Source of the DNA: DATBQN01 sp963755825
GTDB taxonomy: Bacteria; Acidobacteriota; Thermoanaerobaculia; Multivoradales; UBA5704
Reading direction: 5' to 3'
Assembly (NCBI GenBank): GCA_963755825.1
Contig: CAVWLA010000003.1
Location: 496,001-560,000 of the forward strand
DNA length: 64,000 nt
Below the pieces are notes generated by a model that ran no database searches, was not told the origin of the DNA, and saw only the letters and a program-made list of their open reading frames with translations. Positions 1 through 8,805 of this stretch are shown here, in pieces (the first letter of the stretch is position 1; each line of letters opens with the position of its first letter). The translations under genes were made by a program, and so were the position numbers.

Positions 1-14
1 GAGCACCTAGCATG

Positions 15-1319
15 CTATTCCTTGGGCAGCGGCGGCCGGGGGAAGGCGAGGGTGACCGCCTCCCCCACCGGGTAGGTGACGACGACGACGGTGCGGTCGT
101 CCTCCGGCGGGGCGCCGCCGGCCCAGGACTCGACGCTGGCGAAGATGGCGTCGACGACCGCCCGCGCCGGCTTCGCCCGGTGCTCGCGCGCCACCGCGAG
201 GAGGCGGTCGCAGCCGTACTCCTCGAGCTCGACGCCGTCCGGCGGGCCGCCCTCCGGCCAGCTCTCGCGCCCCATCGCCTCGACGATGCCGTCGGTGTAG
301 AACACCAGCAGGTCGCCGGGCTTCATCACCACGAAGCCGCGCTCGTAGGTCGCCTCGGCGAGCGGACCGAGCACCGGCCCCCCCTCCTCCATGAAGCGCA
401 TGGCGCCGTCGGCCGCCAGGTGGAAGGGAGCGGGGTGGCCGGCGTTGACGTAGATGAAGACGCCGTTGAGCTCGAGCTCGCCGTAGAACATCGAGACGAA
501 GCGGCTGGTGAGCGTGCTGCGGTGGATGATGCGGTTCATCCGCTCGACCGTGCGCACGATCTTGAAGTCGCGCGCCAGACCCATGCGCAGGCCCATGTAG
601 ATGTCGCGCACCTGGAGAGCCGCCGGCAGGCCGTGGCCGGAGACGTCGGCGATGGCGAGGCCGAGGATCTTCTCGGTGAGCGGGATGTAGTCGAAGTAGT
701 CGCCGCCGACGTTGTCCATCGGCAGCGAGCGGCCGTAGATGTCGTACTCGCCGTAGCGCGGCGCGCGGCGGGGCAGGATCGAGGCCTGGATCTTCCGCGC
801 CTCCTCGAAGATCCCCTCCATGCGCTCGCGGCGGATCTTCTGGTTGATGCTGTGGCGGAGGATGCCGAGCGAGAAGAGCACGTCGTCGCGGTCGTGACCG
901 CCGGTCAGGTTGAAGGCGAGGATGTACTCCTCGTCGCCGACCTCGATGGCGGCGAACTCGTCGACGCCGAGGATGGCCTCGAAGCTGCGGTCGATGCGCG
1001 GATCGGCGGAGTCCATGTAGACCGTCCCCGCTTCCAGCAGCAGCTCGACCGGCCGGTAGGAGCGCGGCACCTGCAGCCCGGGCGGCACCGGCTTGGCGCC
1101 GCCGAAGGTGCCCTCGATCTCGTAGCCGGCGCCCTGCCGCTTGTAGAGGCGGCCGCCGTAGATCCCCAGCTCGTCCTGAAACTTGGCGATGATCGTCTCG
1201 AGGACGGTGTGGATGGTCGTCGAGAGGTCGTCGGCGCGGTCGAGCGAGCCGACCACCTGCTCAACCTTCTTCATCAGCGCCCGGTAGTTGACGGGGCGCG
1301 CTTCGGTGACGATGGGCAA
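15..1319 (-). CDS. SpoIIE/RsbU-type serine phosphatase with N-terminal sensor domain
   Basis: A 434-residue cytoplasmic protein. Residues about 30-165 look like a GAF-type sensor region, followed by a short helical linker and a PP2C-like SpoIIE domain (about 190-425). The metal-binding motifs are visible as DNVGGDYFDYI, ADVSGHG, YTDGIVEA and the C-terminal DDRTVVVV. Phosphatases of this family dephosphorylate anti-sigma-factor antagonists in partner-switching pathways; no antagonist or kinase gene is nearby, so the partner is unknown. The start is TTG at 1319, chosen because an AGGAG lies 7 bases upstream; there is no ATG near the conserved N-terminus. The stop is complete 15 bases from the left edge. 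The family call is firm, the biological role is inferred. Confidence 0.9.
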   Translation of the reverse strand: MPIVTEARPVNYRALMKKVEQVVGSLDRADDLSTTIHTVLETIIAKFQDELGIYGGRLYKRQGAGYEIEGTFGGAKPVPPGLQVPRSYRPVELLLEAGTVYMDSADPRIDRSFEAILGVDEFAAIEVGDEEYILAFNLTGGHDRDDVLFSLGILRHSINQKIRRERMEGIFEEARKIQASILPRRAPRYGEYDIYGRSLPMDNVGGDYFDYIPLTEKILGLAIADVSGHGLPAALQVRDIYMGLRMGLARDFKIVRTVERMNRIIHRSTLTSRFVSMFYGELELNGVFIYVNAGHPAPFHLAADGAMRFMEEGGPVLGPLAEATYERGFVVMKPGDLLVFYTDGIVEAMGRESWPEGGPPDGVELEEYGCDRLLAVAREHRAKPARAVVDAIFASVESWAGGAPPEDDRTVVVVTYPVGEAVTLAFPRPPLPKE

Positions 1320-1375
1320 GGGATCTCCTGACGAGGGTGTCGGTCCGCGGTGCGGCCCCCCGCTGTTCCAGGTGC

Positions 1376-2899
1376 TCAGCCGTGGTCGACCAGCGCCATG
1401 ACGATCCTATCCTGCGCGCCGTGGGCGTCGCCGTGCACGCGGTTGAGGAGGATCGAGAAGGCGTAGAGGCGGCCGGAGACGGCGCGCGCGTAGCCGGAGA
1501 GCGCCGACACCCCGTCGAGGGTGCCGGTCTTCGCCCACACGTTGCCGCGGTAGGGCGGCACCGCCAGGCGGCGCTTCCAGCCGCGGTTGTCCTCGCCGCC
1601 GTAGGGGAGGGCCTCGGCGAAGGCCTGGCCCTCGGGGCGCAGGTACATGGCGCGGAGGAGCGTGGTGAGCGCCCGCGGCGCCAGCTGGTCGGCGCGGCTC
1701 ATCCCCGAGCCGTCGGCGAGGCTGAAGGTGCCGGGCGGCACGCCGAGGCCGATCAAGAACTCGCCGACCGCCTGCACCCCGTCGTGCCAGGTGCCGTGGC
1801 CGCAGCGGCGGGCGCCGAGCAGCTTGACCATGCTCTCGGCGTAGAAGTTCTGGCTGTGCTTGAGGCACACCTCGACCGCCGACAGCAGGTCGCTGCGGAA
1901 GACCGCCACCCGCTCCCACACCGGCCCCGGCAGCCGGTCGACGGCGCGCAGCCGGCCGCCGACGGCGATCCCCTCCTCGGCGAGGGCGGCGCGGAGGGCC
2001 TCGCCGAAGTAGGCGACCGGGTCGGGCACCGTGATCCAGGTGTCGAAGGGGCCGTCCGCCGTCCCCATGCTGCCGGCGACGCGCAGCAGATCCTCCAGCC
2101 GGCTGATGGAGAGGTGGCCGCCGCGCCGCGAGGCGACCGTCCGCGCCGTGTTGTCGATGCGGAAGATGGGCACCGGCGGGATGGTCTCGACGGTGACCAG
2201 GCCGCCGGGGCGGCCGGGCGACACCCGCACCAGGATGCAGTTGTCGGAGAACGAGAGCGCGGCGATCGGCGCCTCGTACCAGCTGGCGAGCTGCGCGCGC
2301 GGCCAGTCGGGATGGATCTCGAGCGGCTCGAAGAGGCCGCCGTCGAGGTAGATGTCGCCGCTCACCCGGCGCACGCCGCGCGCCGCCAGCTCGCGCGCCC
2401 AGCCGCGGAAGACGGCGAAGGCGTCGCCCTCCCAGGCGCGGCCGGAGATGTTGGGGTCGCCGCCGCCGACGACGCCGAGGTCGCCCTCGAGAACGCCGCC
2501 GCGCACCGCCCCGCGCGACAGCAGGCGGGTCTCGAAGAAATAAGCGGGGCCGAGGGCGTCCAGGGTCGCGGCGGTGGTCAGCAGCTTGGTGTTCGAGGCG
2601 ATGATGCGCGGCTCGTCGGCGGCGTAGCCGTAGACCGTGGCGCCGCTCGCCAGGTCGGCGATGTGGACGCCGAGCGCCGAGCTGGCGCCGAGCGCGCCGA
2701 CGACCGCCTGCGCCAGCGCCTGGCCGAGCGGAGTGCTCGCCCCGATCGCGCCGAGGACGCCGGCATCGGGGGCGACGGCAGCCGACGCCGAGCTCGCGGC
2801 GCGATGGGGGTGGCGCTTGCCGGCGGCCGGAGCGGCGGCGAGGGCGAGGGCGAGGACGCCGGCGAGCGCCAGCGCCGCCTTGCCGCGCGGCTCGGCCAC
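1376..2899 (-). CDS. dacB: D-alanyl-D-alanine carboxypeptidase/endopeptidase, PBP4 (S13) family
   Basis: A 507-residue exported serine peptidase that trims or opens peptidoglycan cross-links in the periplasm. Visible active-site motifs are SNTK (about residue 102), SDN and KTGTL (about 456), the three signature motifs of penicillin-binding proteins, in the long PBP4 arrangement with an insert between the first two. The N-terminus is a hydrophobic Ala/Leu signal segment. I start it at GTG 2899, where it overlaps the stop of the upstream S9 peptidase as TAGTG; a longer ATG start at 2947 would put an Arg-rich stretch before the signal sequence and overlap the neighbour by 49 bases. Coupling suggests the two exported peptidases are co-translated. 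Confidence 0.9.
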   Translation of the reverse strand: MAEPRGKAALALAGVLALALAAAPAAGKRHPHRAASSASAAVAPDAGVLGAIGASTPLGQALAQAVVGALGASSALGVHIADLASGATVYGYAADEPRIIASNTKLLTTAATLDALGPAYFFETRLLSRGAVRGGVLEGDLGVVGGGDPNISGRAWEGDAFAVFRGWARELAARGVRRVSGDIYLDGGLFEPLEIHPDWPRAQLASWYEAPIAALSFSDNCILVRVSPGRPGGLVTVETIPPVPIFRIDNTARTVASRRGGHLSISRLEDLLRVAGSMGTADGPFDTWITVPDPVAYFGEALRAALAEEGIAVGGRLRAVDRLPGPVWERVAVFRSDLLSAVEVCLKHSQNFYAESMVKLLGARRCGHGTWHDGVQAVGEFLIGLGVPPGTFSLADGSGMSRADQLAPRALTTLLRAMYLRPEGQAFAEALPYGGEDNRGWKRRLAVPPYRGNVWAKTGTLDGVSALSGYARAVSGRLYAFSILLNRVHGDAHGAQDRIVMALVDHG

Positions 2900-4857
2900 T
2901 ACCGTGCGCTCGCGGGAGCGGCGGCGAGAAGGTGCGCGGCGAACCACTTCACCGTCTCGACCGTCGCCTTCACCCGGTTCGGCGTCTTGCGGAAACCGTG
3001 GCCCTCGTCGGGGAAGAGCACGTACTCGACCGGCACGCCGCGCTTGCGCAGGGTGTCGACCACCTGCTCGGCCTCGACCACCGGCACGTTGGTGTCGTTG
3101 GCGCCGTGGAGGACGATGGTCGGCGCCTTGACGCGGTCGAGCTTGTTGATCGGCGAGAGCGCGCGGAGCATGGCGAGCTGGGTCTTGGGATCACCGTACT
3201 CGATGGTCGAGATCGCCGCCATCCAGGGCTCGGTGTGGGCGAAGAAGGTCTCGAAGTTGACGACGCCGAAGAGGTCGGCGCCGGCGGCGAAGAGGTCGGG
3301 GTACTCGGTGAGGCCCGCCATCGTCATGTAGCCGCCGTACGAGCCGCCCATGATCCCCAGGCGCCGGGGGTCGGCGACACGGTGCTCGATCAGGTAGTCC
3401 GCCGCCGATTTGATGTCCTTCACCGCGTCCGCCCGCAGCGCGCCGTTGTCCAGGTTCACGAAGCGCTTGCCGAAGCCCGCCGAGCCGCGGACGTTGGGGG
3501 CGAAGACGCCGATGCCGCGCGCCAGGAGAGCCTGGTAGTCGCTGCGGAAGCTCGGCCGCTCCTGCCCCTCCGGGCCGCCGTGGAAGGAGAGCACGAAGGG
3601 CGCCAGATCCGGCGCGTGGCGCGGCCGGTAGAGCCAACCGGAGAGCGGCAGGCCGTCGTGGCCCTGGAAGTGGACGAGCTCCGGCGCCACCAGGGTCTTC
3701 AGATCGACCCCGGCGTGCGGGCTGTGGGTCACCTGCCAGAGCTTCCCCGCGGTGCGGTCGAGCACCCAGATGTCCTGCGGCTGGGTGGCGCCGGAGAGGG
3801 CGAGGGCGAGGAGCCCGCCGTCGCGCGAGAAGGCGAGGCCGCCGACCACCTCGGCGGGGAGCGGCGGGCCGGGGGTGCTGCGGCCGCTGGCGAGGTCGAG
3901 GAAGGCGAGCTCGCTGCGGCCGGCGACGTTCCACACCAGCGCCGCGGTGGCGCCGTCGTCGCTGACGCGGAAGTCGCCCAGCTCGGCGTCGGGGCGCGAG
4001 GCGAGCACCTCGAGCGGGCCGGGCTTGCCGTCGGCGGCGAGGCGGATGCGGGCGAAGGCGGCGAGGTCGCGGTCGGCGTCGGTCGACAGATACACCGTGC
4101 GGCCGTCGGGGGCGAAGTAGCCGCCGCCGAACTCGGCCGGCGGGTGATGCGGAGTGAGGAGCGTCTCGCGCCCGCCGGCGCCGGCGCCCGCGAGGTCGAC
4201 GAGGACGAGGTCGCTGTCGCCGCGGCTCGCCACCCGCGCCACGGTCGCCCAGCGGCCGTCGCGGCTGCCGTCGACGAGCGCCCCCGTCCCCGGGTTCTTC
4301 GCCACCAGCCGCCGCTTCCAGCCGTCGAGCTCCCAGCGGTAGGCGTCCATGCTGGCGCCGGCGACGTTGGACGAGAAGCCGAGCGAGCGGCCGTCGTGCG
4401 ACCAGCCCCCGAGCCAGTTGTTGTCCTTGCCGCCGGCGGTCAGCCGCTGCAGCTCGTCGCCGTCCGCCCGCACCAGGTAGATCTGCTGGTTCATGCCGCC
4501 GCCGGGGGCGACGTTCAGGGCCAGCCACTCGCCCGAGGGCGACCACTCGACGCCGGTCACCTGGTCGTCGAGCGCCGTCAGCTGCTCGGGCCAGCCGCCC
4601 TCGGTCGGCACCACCCAGAGCTGGGGGACGCCGGAGAGAGCGGAGATGAAGGCGAGGCGGCGGCCGTCCGGCGAGAAGCTCGGCGAGCCGCAGCCGCCGA
4701 TCCGCGCCATGCGCGCGATGCCGGCCTCGAGCTCGGCGGTCGCCGCCGGGTCCTCGGCATGGACCGGGGTGAAGGCGCGCGCCGGGGCGAGGCCCGCGGC
4801 GAGGGCGAGGGCCGCGGCGACGGCGGCGAGCGGAGCGGCGGCGGGCTTCGGGCGCAT
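2899..4857 (-). CDS. S9 family prolyl-oligopeptidase-type peptidase, exported
   Basis: A 652-residue protein with a signal peptide (MRPKPAAAPL then an Ala-rich core, cleavage probably after ARA), a WD40/PD40-like beta-propeller (about 45-400, with repeated SPDGRRLAF-type blades) and a C-terminal alpha/beta hydrolase domain. The nucleophile motif GGSYGGY (about residue 505), DTNVP (Asp) and DEGHGF (His) form the expected triad. Relatives are acylaminoacyl-peptidases or dipeptidyl peptidases that degrade short peptides in the periplasm. The ATG at 4857 is preceded by AGGAGA 7 bases upstream; the open frame extends further to 5004 but that part is Arg-rich and lacks a ribosome site. It heads a two-gene unit with the carboxypeptidase. 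Confidence 0.92.
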   Translation of the reverse strand: MRPKPAAAPLAAVAAALALAAGLAPARAFTPVHAEDPAATAELEAGIARMARIGGCGSPSFSPDGRRLAFISALSGVPQLWVVPTEGGWPEQLTALDDQVTGVEWSPSGEWLALNVAPGGGMNQQIYLVRADGDELQRLTAGGKDNNWLGGWSHDGRSLGFSSNVAGASMDAYRWELDGWKRRLVAKNPGTGALVDGSRDGRWATVARVASRGDSDLVLVDLAGAGAGGRETLLTPHHPPAEFGGGYFAPDGRTVYLSTDADRDLAAFARIRLAADGKPGPLEVLASRPDAELGDFRVSDDGATAALVWNVAGRSELAFLDLASGRSTPGPPLPAEVVGGLAFSRDGGLLALALSGATQPQDIWVLDRTAGKLWQVTHSPHAGVDLKTLVAPELVHFQGHDGLPLSGWLYRPRHAPDLAPFVLSFHGGPEGQERPSFRSDYQALLARGIGVFAPNVRGSAGFGKRFVNLDNGALRADAVKDIKSAADYLIEHRVADPRRLGIMGGSYGGYMTMAGLTEYPDLFAAGADLFGVVNFETFFAHTEPWMAAISTIEYGDPKTQLAMLRALSPINKLDRVKAPTIVLHGANDTNVPVVEAEQVVDTLRKRGVPVEYVLFPDEGHGFRKTPNRVKATVETVKWFAAHLLAAAPASAR

Positions 4858-5052
4858 GAGGGTCTCCTGGTTCGCGAGCGCGCGCGGCTGGGGAGCGCGG
4901 CGACGCCTGCGGAGTCTAGCGCGGGCTCGCCAGGAACGCCCGCTCTCCTCCGTCCGCCGCTCGAGCGCCGGCTCGGCAGCCGCTCGGCTCGCGCGGTCCG
5001 CCATCCCGCACCTTCAGCAATGAATGGAATTTGAACGCACAGCGGGGGGTCG
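4858..5052. promoter_or_regulatory. Divergent intergenic region
   Basis: The 195 bases between the S9 peptidase and the secreted thioredoxin-like gene must carry both promoters. I see no convincing -35/-10 pair; the most AT-rich stretch (5019-5036, around CAATGAATGGAATTTGAAC) lies close to the plus-strand gene and is the best candidate for its promoter or leader. Confidence 0.3.
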
Positions 5053-5985
5053 GTGAGAGCCGCGCGGATCGCCGCGCGCCTCGCCGCGGTCGCGGCGTCC
5101 TTCCTCGCCCTCGCCGCCGGCGGCGCTGGCGAGCCCGATCCGCGCGGCTACTGGGAGGGGTCGATCATCGTCGCCCCGGCGCAGAACGAGCTCGACGTCG
5201 TCGCCGAGCTCTCGCGCGGCGGCAAGGGCGGGCTGCAGGGCAGGCTCTGGTTCCCCACCCATCCGGTCGGTCCCTTCGACATGGAGGCGCTGTCGCTCCA
5301 TGGCCGCCGCCTCGGCTTCGCGGTGCGCGACAAAGACGGCGTCGTCTCGACCTTCGACGGCGAGATCGGCACCGACGGCTCGCGGACGACGGGCACCTTC
5401 CGCGAGAAGCTCCATACCGCCCCCTTCGCCCTCGAGCGCCGCGCGGCGCCGCCGCCGGTCGAGGTGGCGATCCGGGACCTCGCCGACGACGCCGGCGAGC
5501 TGAAGGCGGCCTTCGACCATGACGCCGCGCATGTCCGGCTGCTCCTCGTCCTCTCGCCGATCACGCTCTCGGCGAAGGTATCGCTCAAGCTCATCGAACG
5601 GTATCTGCTCGAACGCCTGCCGGATCCCGCGATCAGGGTCTACGTGGTGTGGGAGGTCCCCGACGTGCCCGGCGCGGAGAGCCTCTCCGCCCAACGCTAC
5701 AAGCCGCTGGCGAGCGATCCGCGGGTGGTCGAGTTCTGGTCGCGGTCGGGCGCCGCGAGCAAGGCCCTCCGCGGCCCGCTCCCCGCCGCCGGCGACGAGG
5801 CGCTGAACCGCTGCCTCCTCTTCGCGGGCGAGGCGAGCTGGCGGGAGAGCCCGCCGGCGCCCGCCAGGGTCTGGAAGAGCAACCGGCTGTCCTCCCAGCC
5901 GGAGCTTCCCAAGGCGTCGCGCTTCGACGCCGTCGATGTCGCCACGGCCGTGCGGTCCCTGCTCGCCGCCGAGCACGCCACGTAG
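5053..5985 (+). CDS. Exported protein with a cysteine-free thioredoxin-like C-terminal half
   Basis: A 310-residue protein with a signal peptide (about 1-26, ending GGAGEP). The N-terminal half (about 28-135) is beta-rich with WEGSI, FPTHPVGPFDM and STFDGEIG segments, resembling secreted lipocalin-like or beta-barrel modules. The C-terminal half begins VRLLLVLSP and continues with IRVYVVWEVP and a DPRVVEFWS block, a layout I associate with thioredoxin-fold proteins of the form VRLVxLxSPTCxxC. Here the CxxC position reads SPITLSA, so redox activity is not expected. The start is GTG 5053. It precedes the first ADOP permease by 207 bases on the same strand, so it may belong to that locus. Function unknown. 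Confidence 0.7.
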   Translation: MRAARIAARLAAVAASFLALAAGGAGEPDPRGYWEGSIIVAPAQNELDVVAELSRGGKGGLQGRLWFPTHPVGPFDMEALSLHGRRLGFAVRDKDGVVSTFDGEIGTDGSRTTGTFREKLHTAPFALERRAAPPPVEVAIRDLADDAGELKAAFDHDAAHVRLLLVLSPITLSAKVSLKLIERYLLERLPDPAIRVYVVWEVPDVPGAESLSAQRYKPLASDPRVVEFWSRSGAASKALRGPLPAAGDEALNRCLLFAGEASWRESPPAPARVWKSNRLSSQPELPKASRFDAVDVATAVRSLLAAEHAT

Positions 5986-6192
5986 CATCCCGGCGCCACT
6001 GCGCCCAGACTTCAGGGCATACGGCGCAGGGCTCCCGCAGCGGCCCCGCCGCCCCACCCACCGCACCGTCAGGCAGCGCCGCCGAGAGCGGCGCGCAGCG
6101 AGCCCGCCGCCGGCCCTCGATCACTCGCGGCAGGCCGCGAAATCAGCGGCTCACTTTCTCTTTCCATTTGCACTAGCTTATTTTGGAGAAAG

Positions 6193-8655
6193 ATGCTGAA
6201 CGCTCTCTGGAACGACCTCCGCTATAGCCTCCGCACGCTGCGCGCGGACGGCATGCTGACCGTGGCGGTGATCGTCTCCCTCGCCCTCGGCATCGGCCTC
6301 AACGTCGCCATCTTCACCTTCATGAACGCGCTCTTCCTGCGCCCGCTGCCCGCCGTGCGCGAGCCCGGCCGAGTCATCGTCGTCTTCACCCGCAACCCCA
6401 ACTCGCCGGTTTTCTTTCCGGTCTCGTATCGCAACTACGAGGACTACAAGCGGATCAACCGCTCGTGCTCCAGCCTCGCGGCCTACCAGATGTTCCATGC
6501 CGGCCTGGCCATCGCCGGCCAGGCGGAGCAGGTGAACGGCGAGATCGTCAGCGCCAACTACTTCGACGTGCTCGGCGCCGAGCCGGCGCTCGGCCGATCG
6601 TTCCTGGAGAGCGAGGACGATCTGCAGAGCCCGGCCTCCGTCGCCATCATCAGCGACGCGCTCTGGGAGCGCCGGTTCGGCCGCAGCCGGGCGATCCTCG
6701 GCAGCCGGCTGCTCCTCGACGGGCGGCCCTTCGCCGTCGTCGGCGTGGCGCGGCGCGGCTACACCGGCACCAGCGCCGCCGTGCGCACCGATCTCTGGGT
6801 GCCGACGGCGGCGTATCGCACGGTCTTTCCATTCCCTCAGCTCTTCACCCAGCGCAGCGCGCAGGTGCTGCATCCGCTCGGCCGGCTGCGGCCGGGGGTG
6901 GCGCCGCGGGCCGCCGACGCGGAGTTCAAGCTGATCGCCGATCGTCTGCGGCGGGAGTTCCCGGACGACAACCGCGGGCAGACCGCCGCGGTCTCGACGC
7001 TCACCGACGCGGTGCTGCCGCCGAGCTTTCGGCCCACCTTCCAAAAGGCCGGCCTGCTGCTCATGGGCGCCGTCGGCCTCCTCCTGCTGATGAGCTGTCT
7101 CAACATCGCCAACCTGCTGACGGCGAAGTCGATGACGCGCAGCCGCGAGATGGCGGTCCGCCTCTCGCTCGGCGCGCCGCGGCGGCGCCTGGTGCGGCAG
7201 CTCCTCTTCGAGAGCCTGCTGCTGGCGCTCGCCGGCGGCGCCGCGAGCCTGCTGGTCGCCGCCTGGAGCCGCGACCTCCTCTGGCGCTTCCGGCCGGCAT
7301 TCCTCGAGCACAGCCCGCTCTCCCTGGCGATCGACCCGACGGTGCTCGGCTTCACCTTCGGCCTCGCCATCCTCACCGGGCTGGTCTTCGGGCTGCTCCC
7401 CGCCCGCCAGTCGACGCGCCCCGACATCCTGGATCTCCTCAAAGACTCCAACATTCCGCTCGCCCGCGCCGCCGGACCGCTCACCAGCCGCCGGCTGCTG
7501 CTCGCCCTGCAGGTCTGCCTCTGCACGCTCTCGCTCTCCTGCACGGTCTACTTCCTGAAGAGCCTCTACAACGCCGAGCATCTCGATCCCGGCTTCGACG
7601 TCACCGATGTCGTCACCGTCTCCTTCGACTTCAAGTATCAGGGCTACGACGAGGACGGCGGCCGGCGCTTCGAGCAGCGCCTCCTCGAGCGGGCGCGGAG
7701 CCTTCCCTTCGTCGAGTCCGCGGCGGTGGCCGAGAACCGGCTGCTCGGCGGTTTTCGGCTGTGGGAGAACGTCTACCCCAAGGGGCGCAGCTCGAGCTAT
7801 CGCGAGGGCGGCGTCTACTCGGGCTCGACCCTCGTCGGCCCGGGGTACTTCCGCACCGTCGGCATCGCGCTCCTCCGCGGCCGGGACTTCGCCCTCACCG
7901 ACACCAAGGGCTCGGCGCCGGTCGCCATCATCAACGAGACGATGGCGAGGAAGCTCTTCCCGCACGAGGACCCGGTCGGCCGCACGCTCCTCCTCGAAGG
8001 CGAGAAGGCGCCGGTCGCCGTCATCGGCGTCGCCAAGAACTCGAGCTACACCACCCTCGGCGAAGAGGTGCTGCCGTTCCTCTACCTCTCGCTCGAGCAG
8101 CGCTACAGCTCGCGGGTGACGCTGCACGCGCGCATCGCCGGCAACCCCGGCCCGGCGATCGACCGCCTGAAGCGCGAGACCCAGGCGCTCGATCCGGCGA
8201 TGCCTCTCCTCGAGGTGCGCTCGATCCCGGCGGTGATCGCGGGCTCGCTCTGGGTGCACACCCTGAGCACCATCCTGCTCGGCATCTTCAGCGCCGTCGC
8301 CCTCGTCCTCGGATCGATCGGCATCTACGGCGTGGCGGCCCACTTCGTCTACCGCCGCAGCCGGGAGATCGGCGTCCGCCTGGCGCTCGGCGCCGGCAAG
8401 GCGCGGGTGGTCCTCATGGTGGTGGCGCAGAACGCCGCCGCCGTCGCCTGCGGCCTGGCCGCTGGCCTGGCGGCCGCCCTCCTCGCACGGCGGGCCCTCG
8501 CCGGTCTCCTCTTCCCCTCGCGATCGCCGTCGGGAGACCTCCTGCTGCTGCCGATGACCGCCCTGCTCCTCGCCGGTGTCGCGCTCTGCGCCAGCCTCGT
8601 GCCGGCGCTGCGCGCCGCCCGCATCGATCCCGCGGCGAGCCTGCGGATCGAATGA
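6193..8655 (+). CDS. ADOP-family ABC transporter permease (MacB/FtsX-like), first copy
   Basis: An 820-residue inner-membrane protein made of two MacB_PCD plus FtsX units. A first transmembrane helix near residues 20-45 (VIVSLALGIGLNVAIFTF) is followed by a large periplasmic domain, then two FtsX blocks, each with the family signature after a helix: SREMAVRLSLGAPRRRLV (about 317) and SREIGVRLALGAGKARVV (about 725). ADOP permeases occur without an adjacent ATPase and are thought to work mechanically like MacB, coupling ATP hydrolysis to movement of a periplasmic substrate. No ATPase gene adjoins this one. ATG 6193 follows GGAGAAAG. The stop sits 57 bases before the small peptide gene, making transport of that peptide or of its regulator an attractive guess. 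Confidence 0.9.
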   Translation: MLNALWNDLRYSLRTLRADGMLTVAVIVSLALGIGLNVAIFTFMNALFLRPLPAVREPGRVIVVFTRNPNSPVFFPVSYRNYEDYKRINRSCSSLAAYQMFHAGLAIAGQAEQVNGEIVSANYFDVLGAEPALGRSFLESEDDLQSPASVAIISDALWERRFGRSRAILGSRLLLDGRPFAVVGVARRGYTGTSAAVRTDLWVPTAAYRTVFPFPQLFTQRSAQVLHPLGRLRPGVAPRAADAEFKLIADRLRREFPDDNRGQTAAVSTLTDAVLPPSFRPTFQKAGLLLMGAVGLLLLMSCLNIANLLTAKSMTRSREMAVRLSLGAPRRRLVRQLLFESLLLALAGGAASLLVAAWSRDLLWRFRPAFLEHSPLSLAIDPTVLGFTFGLAILTGLVFGLLPARQSTRPDILDLLKDSNIPLARAAGPLTSRRLLLALQVCLCTLSLSCTVYFLKSLYNAEHLDPGFDVTDVVTVSFDFKYQGYDEDGGRRFEQRLLERARSLPFVESAAVAENRLLGGFRLWENVYPKGRSSSYREGGVYSGSTLVGPGYFRTVGIALLRGRDFALTDTKGSAPVAIINETMARKLFPHEDPVGRTLLLEGEKAPVAVIGVAKNSSYTTLGEEVLPFLYLSLEQRYSSRVTLHARIAGNPGPAIDRLKRETQALDPAMPLLEVRSIPAVIAGSLWVHTLSTILLGIFSAVALVLGSIGIYGVAAHFVYRRSREIGVRLALGAGKARVVLMVVAQNAAAVACGLAAGLAAALLARRALAGLLFPSRSPSGDLLLLPMTALLLAGVALCASLVPALRAARIDPAASLRIE

Positions 8656-8663
8656 GAACCGAA

Positions 8664-8683
8664 ACAAGTAGGCGCCTACTTGT
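8664..8683. promoter_or_regulatory. Perfect 20-bp palindrome before the peptide gene
   Basis: ACAAGTAGGCGCCTACTTGT reads identically on both strands. It begins 9 bases after the permease stop and ends 13 bases before the peptide ribosome site. Its two-fold symmetry fits a dimeric repressor operator (TetR-, PadR- or BlaI-like); as RNA it would give only a hairpin with no spare loop, so an operator is the better reading. No regulator gene is adjacent. Confidence 0.6.
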
Positions 8684-8696
8684 GAAATGCGCACGG

Positions 8697-8706
8697 AAGG
8701 AGGTGA
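8697..8706 (+). promoter_or_regulatory. Perfect Shine-Dalgarno sequence of the 26-residue peptide gene
   Basis: AAGGAGGTGA is fully complementary to the canonical 3-prime end of 16S rRNA. It ends 6 bases before GTG 8713, an ideal distance, and touches ATG 8707, which is too close to be used. It therefore decides the start. Such a strong site is uncommon among the genes of this window. Confidence 0.75.
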
Positions 8707-8712
8707 ATGCAA

Positions 8713-8793
8713 GTGAAGAAGATCGCTATCCGCGACATCGAGACGCTGAAGACCACGGCCGCCTTCTACGACGACCTCTGCTGGCAGACCTAG
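8713..8793 (+). CDS. 26-residue peptide, candidate RiPP-like precursor
   Basis: The predicted product begins MKKIAIRDIETLK and ends FYDDLCWQT, with a basic start, an amphipathic middle, and a single Cys-Trp pair two residues from the end. I found it by reading the intergenic space; it is too short for routine gene calling. Evidence that it is real: perfect Shine-Dalgarno at ideal spacing, a perfect palindrome upstream, a tight hairpin directly downstream, and position at the head of a run of three genes including a PqqD-like/M50 membrane protease. It has no hydrophobic signal sequence. It could be a modified and cleaved precursor, a signal peptide for the TPR protein, or a regulatory uORF. 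I do not recognise a described family. Confidence 0.6.
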   Translation: MKKIAIRDIETLKTTAAFYDDLCWQT

Positions 8794-8805
8794 GCTGACC
8801 AGTTC

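Noticed and set aside
1337..3331. 664-residue plus-strand frame opposite dacB and the S9 peptidase
   Set aside because: Antisense shadow; the minus-strand genes carry complete catalytic motifs.
8652..8795. Alternative ORF starting at ATG 8652 (MRTETSRRLL...) overlapping the first permease stop as ATGA
   Set aside because: It crosses the peptide gene in another frame, is Arg-rich and without pattern, and the perfect Shine-Dalgarno is inside it rather than before it.
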